Source: Mercenaria mercenaria (taxonomy: Eukaryota > Mollusca > Bivalvia > Venerida > Veneridae). From it: a DNA stretch of 64,000 nucleotides. Under the pieces are notes generated by a model, which was given only the letters and a program-made list of their open reading frames with translations, was not told the DNA's origin and searched no databases. Location of the stretch: contig NC_069371.1 of assembly GCF_021730395.1 (NCBI RefSeq), positions 73,500,001 through 73,564,000 of the forward strand, read 5' to 3'. The position numbers were made by a program, and so were the translations under genes. Shown here piece after piece: positions 36,181 to 48,800 of this stretch; position 1 is the stretch's first letter, and every line of letters starts with the position of its first letter.

Positions 36181-38146
36181 CTATAAGTACAGGCCACTAT
36201 TGGATCCTAGGTACCGCTTTTTGTAAACTTGTTTTAAATAAAGACCACTCTAGGTATACTGGATATACAGGTCTTCCTGGTTATATATACAGAAAACTAT
36301 GGGTATCCTTGGTGTACAAACAGCCTTCTTGTGGTATTCATTGTATAGATACAGGCTATCAGGGCTATATATGTATGCTAATACGGATATCTTTGGTATA
36401 CAAAAAGACCGCCATCTGGGTATCATGGATATACATACAGGTCAAGTAAGCGATAAATACCGATACACTATGGGTGTCCATGGCATATAAAGAGGAAACT
36501 ATCGGTACCTTATGTATAGATGCAGGCCATTTTGGGTATCAGTGTTATACGGACTGACCACGTGTGTATCCTATATATACAGACAGACCATCATAGCTAT
36601 ACATATATGCCAGTTTGGTCATATACTAATTAAGCTTCACAACTTTGAATAGATAGCGTAATATAATGGATCTAAGTTTGCATACAAAGGATACCACGGA
36701 TGATATGTATGACTGTATTCCTATAATACCCAAAGTTACATATCATATTATACTAATGTGGATTGCAAGACGAAATGTGGCAGTTCAATGTGCAAATGCT
36801 ACCGATCCTACCAGGTTTGCATGTTTGAATGTGCATGCGAGGCTATTTATATACAAACTGTAGAAATGTATATGGCAACGAATACAATGAAGTTGTGACA
36901 TTTTTAAAACAATATTCTCTGGTATTGTATATAGAGAAAAGACTATAAACAAGATTGAACTGTGTGAACTAGGTTGTGCAGTATTGAATAAGTGTTAGAT
37001 ACTACTAATATTCTTAATGCATGGAATATTTACAAGCTTTACTTGGACATTAATAATACTGATAAGATTCTTATCAATGGTTAAAAACAGATATATGTGT
37101 ACTAAATGAACGTTTTAAACAAATATTTGATACATTTTAATTAATATTCATGAGTATGCAAATGAGCTGAAAAACTCTTAATTAATATTTATGAAGAACA
37201 TTATTCTAAAATCAAAACAAATAACTATCTCAAAATATGTTTTATATGTGAGTTATGTAAATATTGTCAGTTTTTTTAAATATTTATTTTCTTAATTATT
37301 AATATACCCCACCCACTTTTGACAGAATTTACTCTTGGAAACAATAAATTATGCTACAAACAGATATATATTTATATAAAGTAATGTTTCAAATGTAATA
37401 TTGCTTATTTTTTGTCCATTTATAAACACAAATAGTGAAGATTTGATCTTAGTATTATTTGAAAACATAATTTTTAACGAATTATCTGCCCATTTTTTAA
37501 GATTTCATGCATATTCGTAAGTATGTATATGAGAAAATCTTTGAGTAAGTGTTTGTAAATAAATGTACTGGCTTCCTTTTGATACCATTGTTGTTATTCT
37601 ACACCGGAAAATGACCAAGATACAACTTATTTTATGTGACACACATAAAAATATGCACCGAATGACCTTTGACCTCGTTTATTTCACTATAAAGGGCCTC
37701 TCAAAGGTGACTACCGGGCAAGTCTTTCTTGTGTCACCTAGTAGATATCGTTTAACACGGTAGTCATCCATCTTCAGAAAATACCTACGCAAGTCACAAT
37801 TTTGAACATTCTAGGCATACTATAAAAGAATTTAATGAGACAGAATTCTAACTCCAACATTGAAAAAAATAAGGTCGAGATCTGCGGGACTGTTTGAACT
37901 TTTGTCACTTCATTCAAAAATAAACAAACAGAAGTAAAACCTGCCTACATTTCTTCCACAATAAATTATGTAGTCTTAAGAATAAAGGCTAGATAGAGAA
38001 CTTTTACCGCAGGTAACTCAGTATTTTTAACAATGTCTTACTCTGCTCCCTTCTGTTTCGAAGGTAAATTTACTTTGAACAGCAAGTAATCGCTTATCAA
38101 ATAAAATATTTCCAATTCTGTACAATAAATCAATAATAAAATAGAG

Positions 38147-38442
38147 AAAAGTGGAAACTTCGCAGGTCGCTCAACACGACAGAAACGAAAATGTTGCAGG
38201 CTCGGTTTGATTGAGCCTGTTCATGGACGGTAGTGGAAATGCATGCTACCGTCCACGCCCTCTAGCCCCGGGTTGAGCAGAACTCAACATTTACACATGC
38301 TAAAAGTACAAAAAGCAATTTAGAGACATCCGCAGATGTAATCAAACGGCGGTGAACATGGAACCTTCAATGATACACGTGTTGAGGCGTGTAATTCCAT
38401 GAAGAGCGGCGTTTGGTCCCCAGATAAAGTAAAGGGTTTGCC
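38147..38442 (+). repeat. ~295-bp dispersed repeat
   Basis: Shared almost end to end with 51392-51686: ATAGAGAAAAGTGGAAACTT, CAGGTCGCTCAACACGACAG, ACATCCGCAGAT and GTTGAGGCGTGTAATTCCAT. No terminal inverted repeat, tRNA head or tail was recognised, so the class is unknown. Confidence 0.8.
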
Positions 38443-38713
38443 CAAAACGAGAAAACAATGGGCAGAACTAAACCAATTGGAATTTAGGAAGGGGATCTGA
38501 GGTTATGGAGCCTGTGTATAATAAGTCTTGAAAAAAGTAAAAGCTTACTTGTGAAAAAGGATAAGGATAAGGGAAAAAGAATTGGTCCAGTGGGGTTTGA
38601 ACCTATGCCCCCTTAAGTCAAAAGTAGGTTTATAGTAAGTATTGGATACTCTTCAAAAGGAGGTACACTATTAGGTGTCTAATACCTTAAATAACTCCAA
38701 GGGTGGTACTTAA

Positions 38714-40187
38714 GGAGGTAGGTTACCTTGTTACAAGGGTAAATTCAAATTAGTTGAACCGCAGCATTTTTTTTGTATTTCGTGTAATATGAAGTTTTAA
38801 CTGCTACAATCTCAATTTCGTTTGTCTCTGTCCCTTCAAGTTAATTTTTTATCCAGGTTTGAAGAACATGACCCTCCAAAGGTATTTCATATTGAAAGGA
38901 GAAGGAAAATACTGATATTTAACACTTTTCATTGTATTTTAGTTCCATTGATATCCATAGAAGTCTGCATAATTGACAATTTTACTAGTATGCACGTTAG
39001 CTTTCTAATATAAGCTTAAAATGTATATGTCGCGGGGCTCGTGTTTCTATGGTAACGCATTTTCTCTCATTTTTAAACAACTATGGCTTCAGTGCCATTC
39101 TGTTAATGACCAACATGAAATATTTGGGTAATATTATTAGCAAATACCAAGCACTTTACATGGTACCCTATTTTTCTTAAATTTTAAAGTAACCATGGCA
39201 ACAGAGATGTTTAAAATAGGTTATATCTTGCTTTTTGTTATAATTTCTTTAAAAAAATATTGAATAAGATTATCTTTCTAGTTGATGTAGCTTTAAAACA
39301 TATTATTTCTAACGTAAGTTACATTTTCGTGTTATTTGCATTTATTCAAAATTTCACAACTTAGAATACGTACAGCAGTACCCCTCGTCTGCCATTTTTC
39401 ATGGAAAAATCTTTCAGCGTGCTGCTATTATTCTCATGGATATTATTTAAATGAAAATAAAAAGCCGAAGCTGTGTTTCTTAAATAGACCAGTGTCAACG
39501 CTTTTGAATTTTACATTTAGATACATAGGTAACGGGCTTCGTTTCCATGGTAACATCAATTCAATTCAAGAAACCACAATTTTCTACAGAAATCTGAACA
39601 ATTTTAGATCTTAATTTTAGTATATAAGTAACAAATTATCAACGGAACCTGCAAAATAGGTATTACAAAACAAACTGCTAGACTTTTAATTTAAAAATGG
39701 CCGTAACAAGTAACCTTTCACCCAACTATATTCCAAATAACACCGGTTGCCATCATCCATATTCTTACATTCCGTATAACATTTCAATATAACTACATAA
39801 AATAAGCGAAATACTGATTATTATTCAGAGCAAAAGACTCATAAAAATATTTCACAAAATAATGGTTTTTTGAAAATAGTTAAAATAAAGAAAATGTACA
39901 GAATCACGTACTTTCGAGATAAAAGCAATTAATTTTGCGCGGTAACTGACACGTAACGTCATGACGTCATTTTAAGGCAACATTGTTTTGAAGCGTTTCT
40001 GCGGCAATTTATTCGTTATTTCTGCATTATTAAACCATAAAGCATCAGATCGAAGACAGGTTCATGATTTGTTTTCTGAAGAATGAATATACAAACACAT
40101 TTAGTTTGTCGTAAACGGCGTCGTAAACCGTCACGTTAGCTTCCGGTTGGACATGCGCACATACAAATATGAAGGTAACCTACCTCC
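38714..40187. mobile_element. 1.47-kb TTAA-flanked element with short inverted ends
   Basis: TTAA at 38710 and 40188 flanks inverted ends GGAGGTAGGTTACCTT and AAGGTAACCTACCTCC. The two short frames inside (38822-39013, 39336-39614) have no recognisable domain. Three palindromic motifs of the GTTTCCATGGTAAC type occur near 39043, 39190 and 39541. Probably a non-autonomous DNA transposon; it lies only 19 bp from the end of the previous TTAA element. Confidence 0.7.
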
Positions 40188-40191
40188 TTAA

Positions 40192-40896
40192 CAAATTTCA
40201 AAATACTTTGATTAGTTGTGAAGTTGTCGTCAAAACGATATTGAAAGCGTATTTATCGTTGTATTTCAATTATGTAAGACACTGAAAAATAAAACAAATT
40301 TTCGATGAGCTAACATAAAACTTGGGAGGGATTCCATTGTATCATCCTGGAGACCTTTAGAATGATACTTCTATCTGGCTCTTGCAAAAAAGCAAGCTCA
40401 CGAAATTCACGAAAAACCCTTGATTAAACAGTAATTTCTTTCAAACAATGAAGAAAGTTTTATATAAACTATATCCGTAAAATTTCACCTCTTTGCAAAC
40501 GAATCAATACTGCAACTTTTATAGGCAATGTTTACGCAAAATATGATAGCCAAATAATAGTAAAGAAACTTACAGCAAAAATCTGATGCAAAGGGTAACG
40601 TATAATTCTGCATCCACCAGAAAGGGGTCCATACTGGTATAGGCGTATTGTAGCGAGACAGGTATAGAAACAGCACTACAGCAACAACTGAGGTCCTTCA
40701 AAAAAAATAATAAAAGATGTAATTTGTACCAGATTGTTATCAGTAAGTAGTAAATGAGAAAATTATCAAGCATTTTGAATCAAGCATTGTATATATATTT
40801 TCTTTGAATATGTTTTTTATTTGTCAAATACCTGAGAAAATTTCAAAAACTATTCATTTAAATGCTAAATGCCTGATTAGTTCCTATGGTTGATAA
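40192..40896. other. intergenic sequence
   Basis: AT-rich sequence with no recognisable feature. The block TTTTATATAAACTATATCCG near 40455 recurs in similar form near 44435, so a minor dispersed repeat may be present. Confidence 0.4.
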
Positions 40897-41213
40897 ATGT
40901 TGTATGATCCCTTTGATGTACAGAATTGTCTGGATTTAAGGCGTATAGATTCTAGGTTATCACTCTTCTATAAGATTCGTCTTGATCTGGTTACTATCCC
41001 AATCGTAGATTACCTGACCCCAATGACCCGTTGTGTCCGCTGTGGCCATTTCCTAAGTTATAGGTTAATCACTGCAACCACAGACTATTACAAGTTTTCT
41101 TATTTTCCGAGAACAGTGTACCATTGGAACAAACTTCCCCCAGTGTCGCCCACCTCACTACCCTAGAGCAGTTCAGTGCCTCAGTTTGCAGCCTTGAACA
41201 TGTCTCGCCCTAG
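40897..41213 (+). mobile_element. 3' fragment of a LINE reverse transcriptase ORF
   Basis: The frame reads LRRIDSRLSLFYKIRLDLVT, IPIVDYLTP, then DYYKFSYFPRTVYHWNKLPP. This is the C-terminal signature of non-LTR retrotransposon polymerases of the CR1/Jockey type (RR..ARL..FYKI, DY.K.SFFPRTI..WN.LP). One frameshift near 41163 precedes the last residues LEQFSASVCSLEHVSP and a stop at 41211. The 5' part is missing, the usual outcome of truncated LINE insertion. A following stretch with a GACA/GATA run (to about 41385) may be its 3' tail. Confidence 0.75.
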
Positions 41214-42854
41214 TTATCCTGCAAACTCAAGTTTTAACCTTTAATATCACCAAAGTTATTTTTAGTTTCTTCCACACTAAATTTTTATCACTATATTCTT
41301 TCTCTGTTTGATTTTGACGCGCAAAACGTTTACGTTCCAACAAGGGGTTTGACGTCAACGGCAGATAGACAGACAGATAGATAGCCCCTACAAATATTTA
41401 TACCCATTTATACATTTCCTCTTTCTTTACCTGTTATAGACCAAGTAAATTTGGCCAACGTCTCCTATACTTAAAGCGACGTCAACGTCAAAGCTTTATT
41501 ACACTAGTTTATTATTAAATTTATGTAATGACTTTGTTTCATTCCCACGACGTCAAACATGTGATAAATTAATTTAATGTTGGCCAGTAATAGTAATATG
41601 GTTGGAACATATTTGGTTAAAAGATTTCGTCCCTAAATCTGATGTGTCTTTTTTGTATCATAAATACGAAGCTTGAATTTGATATATTCTGATTCTCAGT
41701 TTGCATATGTGCATAAGCATGCAACAAATATATTATATACATTGTTTTACATTTACATATAATAACATACTTCGGAAATCTGTTTCTATTAATCTACACT
41801 TTACATTAACCTATGATTCTTGCGAAAACCTGTGACCAAAACGAGTAATAATAAAGTGCAAATGTATTTAATTAATGATGCAAAATTAGTTGTAGTGACT
41901 GAAACAGACTGCAACAGCTGTTTATATGTAACTACTTCAAGGTCACATTAAAATGTATGGTCTGCCACGGATGAAGGTTAAAATTAGCATTTATATGAAT
42001 GTGATTATCCAAACCAAGAGTTAAAAAAAATTGACTTTTGTTTTAACATTAAAATGGACAACTTCCTCACATGAAACGGAGATAGAAGACGAATGATTCA
42101 AGGAGTAGTAGTATGAAATTTAAACATGCGCATATTCAACCAGAAGCAGAATCTAATTAGAGATTACATTCTGATAGTGTGGAGATATCGGACTTGTACA
42201 GACAAAATATAACATTTACAATTACAAGAGTTAGTTTAACTAAAATACTCTTTATGTGATTTGACACTCTTATAGTGTTATATTTATATGAATTAAACCT
42301 TTCTTCTGATGGGTATTACTCGTGACACTTAAACCTTGTCAGAGGGAGAAGCACTATAATGGACAATGCCCTACAAAAAGAAAGGTCGTGGCATTGAATA
42401 CCATGAGAGTAATGACTACATACCTCTAGATATGATATCAGCAACATTTTACACAGTTAATGAACAAGTACAAACGAAATGAATTGAATGAATGAATTTT
42501 GAATCATACGTTCGTGTGTTATGAAGTATTTTTTATCAATTAAGATCAGGCTGTGTGTAGTACACAATGCCTGGTCGGCATTATGGAGGTAATTAGTAAG
42601 ACGGACACGCTGATTCAAATGTCAAGTTCATTAAAATAGAGTAAACTTGACAAGCGCATGTTGCATATATAAATCAGATAGCATAACAACATACACATTC
42701 TTAAATATACTGATGTTCAACTATAAAGTTTATTAATTTACAAGTGTATTTAACCTGGATTGCTATTATTTTGTGGGGAAACTTACTACTAAATTCGATT
42801 GAATAAAACCTCGGGCTTTGATAAAAAAATCAAGATGCATTGAGTGTCAAAAGA
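41214..42854. other. intergenic sequence upstream of the sulfotransferase
   Basis: No gene was recognised. It includes a possible LINE tail at the left and a TATA-like box at 42666. Confidence 0.45.
42666..42674 (+). promoter_or_regulatory. candidate TATA box
   Basis: TATATAAAT lies about 190 bp before the proposed sulfotransferase start codon, a reasonable distance for a promoter with a short 5' UTR. AT-rich surroundings make chance matches likely. Confidence 0.3.
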
Positions 42855-45800
42855 ATGGCGAGACTATTATACAAGGGTATTGTTGTAATGGAGAAGGAAA
42901 TTGAGGCTATTGAAAAGATGGAAATAAGAGAAGATGATATATGGGTATGCACGTTTCCGAGATCAGGTATGTTCCGACAATATGAATATATGTTTGAAAA
43001 TCAGGTATGTCCGAAGATCAGCAAAATTCTGTGACTGTGTGTTTGTTCGTACGCCCTGGGATTAGAGATGTTCCGAGATCATTTGTGTTTTAACTGCAGG
43101 TATGTTGTTCAAAAATCAGGTATGCTCGTAGATGACGTGTGTTCGTGGATCCGTCCTGTTATGTTCCGAGATATTGTGTGTTCTAAAATAGACATGTTTC
43201 ACGATCAATTATATATTTCAATATAACGTACGTTCAAACTTAAATGTCTTTCAAGATCATTTTTGCTCCGAGATCTGGTTTGTATAACGATGAAGTATGC
43301 TCCGATATCAGGTATGTTTCAGGATCATAATTGCTAAAGGATAAGCTCTAAGATCAGATCCTTTCGAAGATCCGCTTTGGTTTCTTATCAGATATGTTCC
43401 TAAGATCACGTAGGTTCTAAAAGCTGGAAACTTTCAAGATCATTTATGTTATGAGAGCAGGTTACTTCAAAGATTAAGTGTGTTCCGCGGTGAAGTATGT
43501 TCCAAGATCAGGTATTTTTCCAGTCTGCAATATGTTCAAAGTTCAGTTTTTTCCTAGATTAGGTATGTTCCAAAATCTGGTATGTTCCGAGATCAGATAT
43601 GTTCCAAGCTTTTATATGTTCAAAGATCAAGTATGTTCCAACATCAGGTATGTTCTACAATCTGTTCCAAGTCCGGGTATAAAAAAAAGAAAAAAAGTCC
43701 GGGTATGTTCCGCGTTGAAGTACATTTCGAGATCAGATATGTTCCAAGTCTGGTTATGTTCAAAGATCGGGTATTTTTCGAGATCAGTATGTTTAAAAAT
43801 CAGGTCTATATGAAGCCAATTTAATATGTACTTCATATTGCAAATTACCGCCATCACTGGTGATTCTGGAGGCCGCAGGAATCTCTATGCGCCGGAAACC
43901 AGTCAAGAAGCAATACTTTATCGTAGTAACTATAAAACTAAACTACTGTAGTTTCCCTACAATCAATTTATCAATGTGAAAAGAAGAACGTGTCACTTCG
44001 CTTTTGAAATCTGCATGTAACGGTGTAATACACTATTTGCAGGAACAACCATGACACAAGAAATGGTTTATCTCATCCAGACTTTAGACTTTGACACGGC
44101 GAACAAGGTGCAACTAGATGAGCGTTTTCCAATTTTAGAGGTTAAAGATAAAAGATTCCCATACTACAGGGGTATATTTTAAATACATTTTCTTCTATCT
44201 GTATATTACAGGAGTATATATTTGTATTTAATATACTTCTCTTTTGTCTATTATGATAAAATTCCAATACCTGAGAAAGAGATATTTTAACTATCAAAAT
44301 CATTTTTAACCTTTTTGACACGTGACCAAAAGAAAGTGACTGTCAGGTCATGTGACCGCGCTGATATTTTTGAATGTCATATAAGGAAAAATAACTGCTT
44401 CAATATTTTAGCCAAATCATGAAAAGAAGAAAGTTTTGTATAAATGATATCCGTAAAATTTCTCTTCTTTGCAAAAGAAGAAGCTTTCGTCTCTGGTGAC
44501 ATTCTGCCCTCTGGTTGACAATATCAATGTCATACACGCTGACATATGATATTTATATAATATACCATATTTGATTTAAGTTTTCTCTTACATTAAAGTT
44601 AAGGAATATGATTTGAAAATTATTCGTCAAACAAACCTTTCCTTATTTTACATGTGAGGACAAATGATTTGTTCTCGTTTCTAACACATCAGTCTTAAGT
44701 AAAGCTGATACTATGCAAACTGAGTAGGCGTAGATGTTATTTATGATTCGAACTTAAAACTTCGCTTTACCTTTCCTCTCCATTCACTGACACGTAACCT
44801 TATCACAAGACTGATAGAAAATTTGTCAGACAATTCTTCTAATCTGTCAATCTAAGCGACAAATGCCAGTGTTCTTTTTTGAAATCTTTGCAGAGAACTG
44901 ATTGTAAGATAGGATAGAAGAAGAGCTATTTTAACAAATTAAAAATGAATTTATAAATGATTTATCTTATAGGAGCTTGTCCATCTGAAAGAGTATGAGT
45001 ACAATTACGACAAAATATGGTTTAAAATCATATACAATATGTATTTTCTACTTGGTTTAGGAGTAACATATATTGAACAGCTTAAATCACCACGAATGAT
45101 CAAAACACATTTACATCACAGTCTCTTACCAGAACAGCTTCAGAGAGGAAAGGGAAAGGTAAGTATCACTAATTCACCCATTCGTAAACTTGTAACTGTT
45201 ACTATGCGTGTATATTGTTTTTATTTTTGTTTTGTTGTTGTTGCTGTTGTTGTTAAAAATGCCATACTGGAAAAAGTGTGCATTTCATCTTTATGCTGTG
45301 AATGTTACCTTCATTAAACAAGATTTTATTATAATTTTTATACATTTTTATTATCATTATTATTATCATTATAAAAAATCCTATATTTCATATCTGATTT
45401 CATATTCTTTTGATATGAAATAAACAATACAATAAGACCATTATTTCACATGTTTATTTTCGCAGATTAATATAGCGCTCCATACATGTATGTCTCTAGA
45501 CAACTTGTACATCATTCGTAACCATTTTTATACCTGCTTTAGAATGTCACATGCTGTGTACAGCTTTGCAGATTATTATTTAATGTTTTTCACATGAACG
45601 AGACTGTAATAAAACTTATCATTCAAAAGCATGAACCGATTTACATTCAACATATTTGCCGATAAGTATGCTAATTTTATACAATGAATGGTGTAGTGAA
45701 AAAGGTATTTATTTTTGTATTCGCCACATTCGTTTAAAGTATTCATTTACAAGACGAATTGAAAATGCAAAAATTTTACATTAAAATACTAAACAGTGAA

Positions 45801-48800
45801 TTTCTCTTATTTGACATCATTTCACATTAATAAAATGCACAACCATCTTTTCTCTTTTGACAGCTTAAACATATCAAAACCATTAAAATGACAATGATCC
45901 CGTATTATACGTAATTTTATTGATAGTCTTTGTGAAAATGCATGAAATTTTAATTAAACAATTCAACGTATATGCTACGATATACATAAGCCTTGACTTT
46001 GTTATTTCAGTACATCTGTTTATTTAATTTGTTATGTTTAACAGATAATCTATATGGTCCGCAATCCAAAAGATGTTATCACTTCATTCTGGCGATTTAT
46101 GCAATGGGAAGGTATGGGAATGCTGAAGCATTATGTAAATTCATTCATCGATGGAACAGGTGAAGATACTGTTTTTTGTGTTAAGGCTGTCCGCCTACCT
46201 TTCGCTGACAAAAAAAGCATGGGTCTAAAATCCCATAAATAAGATCAAAGATGCCTTGTTGTAGACACCTTTCTGTGAATAGTTAAAACGGCATGCATCA
46301 TATATCTGACAAACCTGTATTGCTAACCTTTAAACTTTCACGGTATGTGAAATCGGCAAAACACAAACCGACTAGTCAGAAAAATAAAAGTTATTGTAAT
46401 TTCGAAGTGAATGTGTGTTTCATCAAAGCTAGTTTTATTTACAAGGTGACTATGTAACAAAATTGTCAATAAGCCTGTATTTTCACATTGAACAAATGAT
46501 AGATTCTCAGTCTGGAACAATTGCCAAATCTCTTAAATGGAGATGTCGTTTTCACCTCACATTCACATAAGCGTTAACAGAGGTGAAAGACCCCTAAAGT
46601 GGAATTGGAAGAACGACAGACGGTATGGTAATTGGTAGTTACCCTCGGCTCATTGCGATGGACCTAGAATTTACTAAAACTAATGTTAATTGACATTAAG
46701 GAATATATTATTTTGATGGTAGGGTATGGATGTCCATGGCCAAGACATGTTTTGGAATATTGGGAGAGACGAAACGATAAGCAGTTACTGTTCTTGAAAT
46801 ATGAAGACGTAGTTCGGGTGAATATAATTTCATTTTTATTTTTTTCCTAGCAGGAACTTCTTTATTCTATTTGAAGCCGTTTGTTCTTTTTTTTCTCCGA
46901 AGATGGGCATATTAAAATATGTCCGTCCGTGTGTGTGTGTGGAAGCGTCCGTGTAAAGTTTTGTCCGGGTTGTAACTTCAACATTCATAAAGAGATTTGA
47001 TGTGTAGCTCTGAGGCTGTGTTTTTAGTGCTCTGTGCTTCCGAGAAATCTACCCTTACCTATTATCTTTTGAAAATCATTTGACAAAGTTATTAACCATA
47101 TTGAGAAGGGTATATCGCGCTTATGACCCGGATCTGTCAGGCCAAAGTCAAAGTCACAAAATAATGTGTGATTTTTTTTTTTGGTGTCCGGTCAATATCT
47201 TTTCAGCACATGGAGGAATTTCGAAATAGGTTTGCAAAATGTTCATCTAATCCCATAATTGTCAATAAAAGTGACAGCTCTTGGTTTGTTTATTTAACGA
47301 AGGGAAACTTTCAATTTTGTTATATATGCAGTGTTTTGCATTTTCTAACTTTTCTAAATAAATTCAAATTTATGATGTTTTTATTCCTTGTATCTTCGTC
47401 GGTCGAAAGTAGGGAGTAACAACAATCGGCAATTTTCGTTCGATCACATATTTTCTGCCTAAATATTTGTATTATACTGTTTCCAATCTGTTTCAGGACA
47501 GGCCATCTGCCATTCAACGTATAGCTGAATTTCTGGGACGATCTCTTAATGATGATGAAGTACTGAGAATCAGTGAACATTGTAAAGTAGATAATATGAG
47601 AAGGAATAGTATGGTTAACTTGTCGTATTGGAGAAACTTCAAATACCTGGACGACAGTTCCGTATATGCTTTCATTAACAAAGGTACCGGTCCTTTATTA
47701 TATTGCTGGTTACCACCTTGTAGATTAACTTTTTGTTGATAAACGAAATGTTTGTATCTAAGTTTATTTGCTATGTTCACCTATTACAAATAGAGAAATA
47801 GAGCCAGACGGGCTTTGGAGATAGTAAGTTCCAATTCCTAGATCTTCTTCTTCCGGTAGGGATTGGACCCATAACCCTCCGCTTATAAACCTTGTGCGCT
47901 AACGTTTGATCTACAGAAGTATGCAAAACACAATTCAGCTTTATTTTCTGTTTTATTTTGATAACGTAAAATACACACAAAAGCCATATTTGTTTGACTA
48001 CCCAGAACAGTGTTCTAAACATTCTAAGGAAATCTTTTGACTGGTTTCAAAGGAATGAAATATTACACTGTTCTGCTCTGGAACTTGGAGTACTATTTAC
48101 TTTGTCCATACTTTATAGGAACTAACACACGCTTTCCATTGTCGTAAATATTTATCACATGACTGTTCTTTTTGCACCAGGTTAACCTTTGAATTCAATC
48201 TGATTTAAGTACTTGATCTTCTAAACGAAGATCTGAGAACGACCCATTCACATACGTCTTCTGTATATTTTGGATTTCCAATATTGCTATTTTTATTCTA
48301 ACCAATCAGACGACTTGTTCGAATGTCAAAGAATAAGCAAAATGTGCAGTCATTCCAGGGCTCGAACCCGGGACCCCTCGCTTACAAAGCAAGTGGCCTA
48401 CCGACTGAGCTAACCGACTATCTGACACATTACGACACAAGAATTGTAAATATCAAAAGTCAAGGCTACAGGTAGATTTGCAAAATGTTGTAAGTTAAGC
48501 TCTGATTGGCTAGCGAAAGGATCGTCAGAACGATGCTATGAATAGGTCGTTCTCAGATCCTATGCGTAGCGTAATAGGAGATGTACTTTAGTCAGATTGC
48601 CTTTGAATTCTAAACATTACAGAAAACCACCTTTTTTCACTTTATTGACTTAGAATGTGAGATCAATGTTCGGAAAGGTCTATGAAATATGATCAAAAAG
48701 TCTCAAGAAGGCTTTTATATAGTTAACCCGTGTTTTGTAAATAAGGTCACAAACTGTATCTGTCTTGCAATGGCGTTTCAAATATATTCATGTAGTATTC

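Larger units (their letters stand above)
34780..36610. repeat. ~33-bp degenerate minisatellite
   Basis: Units resemble GGTATCCTGGGTATACAGAC followed by AGGCCACTCTG. Divergence is heavy. A dispersed repeat (36072-36180) interrupts it. Frames running through it on both strands are by-products. Confidence 0.85.
33259..38686. mobile_element. 5.4-kb TTAA-flanked element with diverged inverted arms
   Basis: TTAA at 33255 and 38687 flanks inverted ends GGTATTAGATACCTAATA and TATTAGGTGTCTAATACC. Weaker inverted similarity continues inward: AGCTCATTTGCATA (33862) with its complement near 37155, GGGTGGGGT near 34105 with ACCCCACCC near 37305, and AGGTCAAAGGTCATT near 33740 with AATGACCTTTGACCT near 37662. 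Its centre is filled by tandem repeats and it hosts two dispersed repeats. No transposase frame is visible. TTAA duplications are typical of piggyBac and Kolobok families; which, if either, applies is unknown. Confidence 0.6.

Noticed and set aside
38822-39614. Two short frames in the 1.47-kb TTAA element as a transposase
   Set aside because: No DDE motif or zinc finger is recognisable and the frames are too short.
43478-43813. Frames of 111 and 80 codons in sulfotransferase intron 1
   Set aside because: They run through the splice-donor minisatellite and are interrupted by low-complexity A runs.
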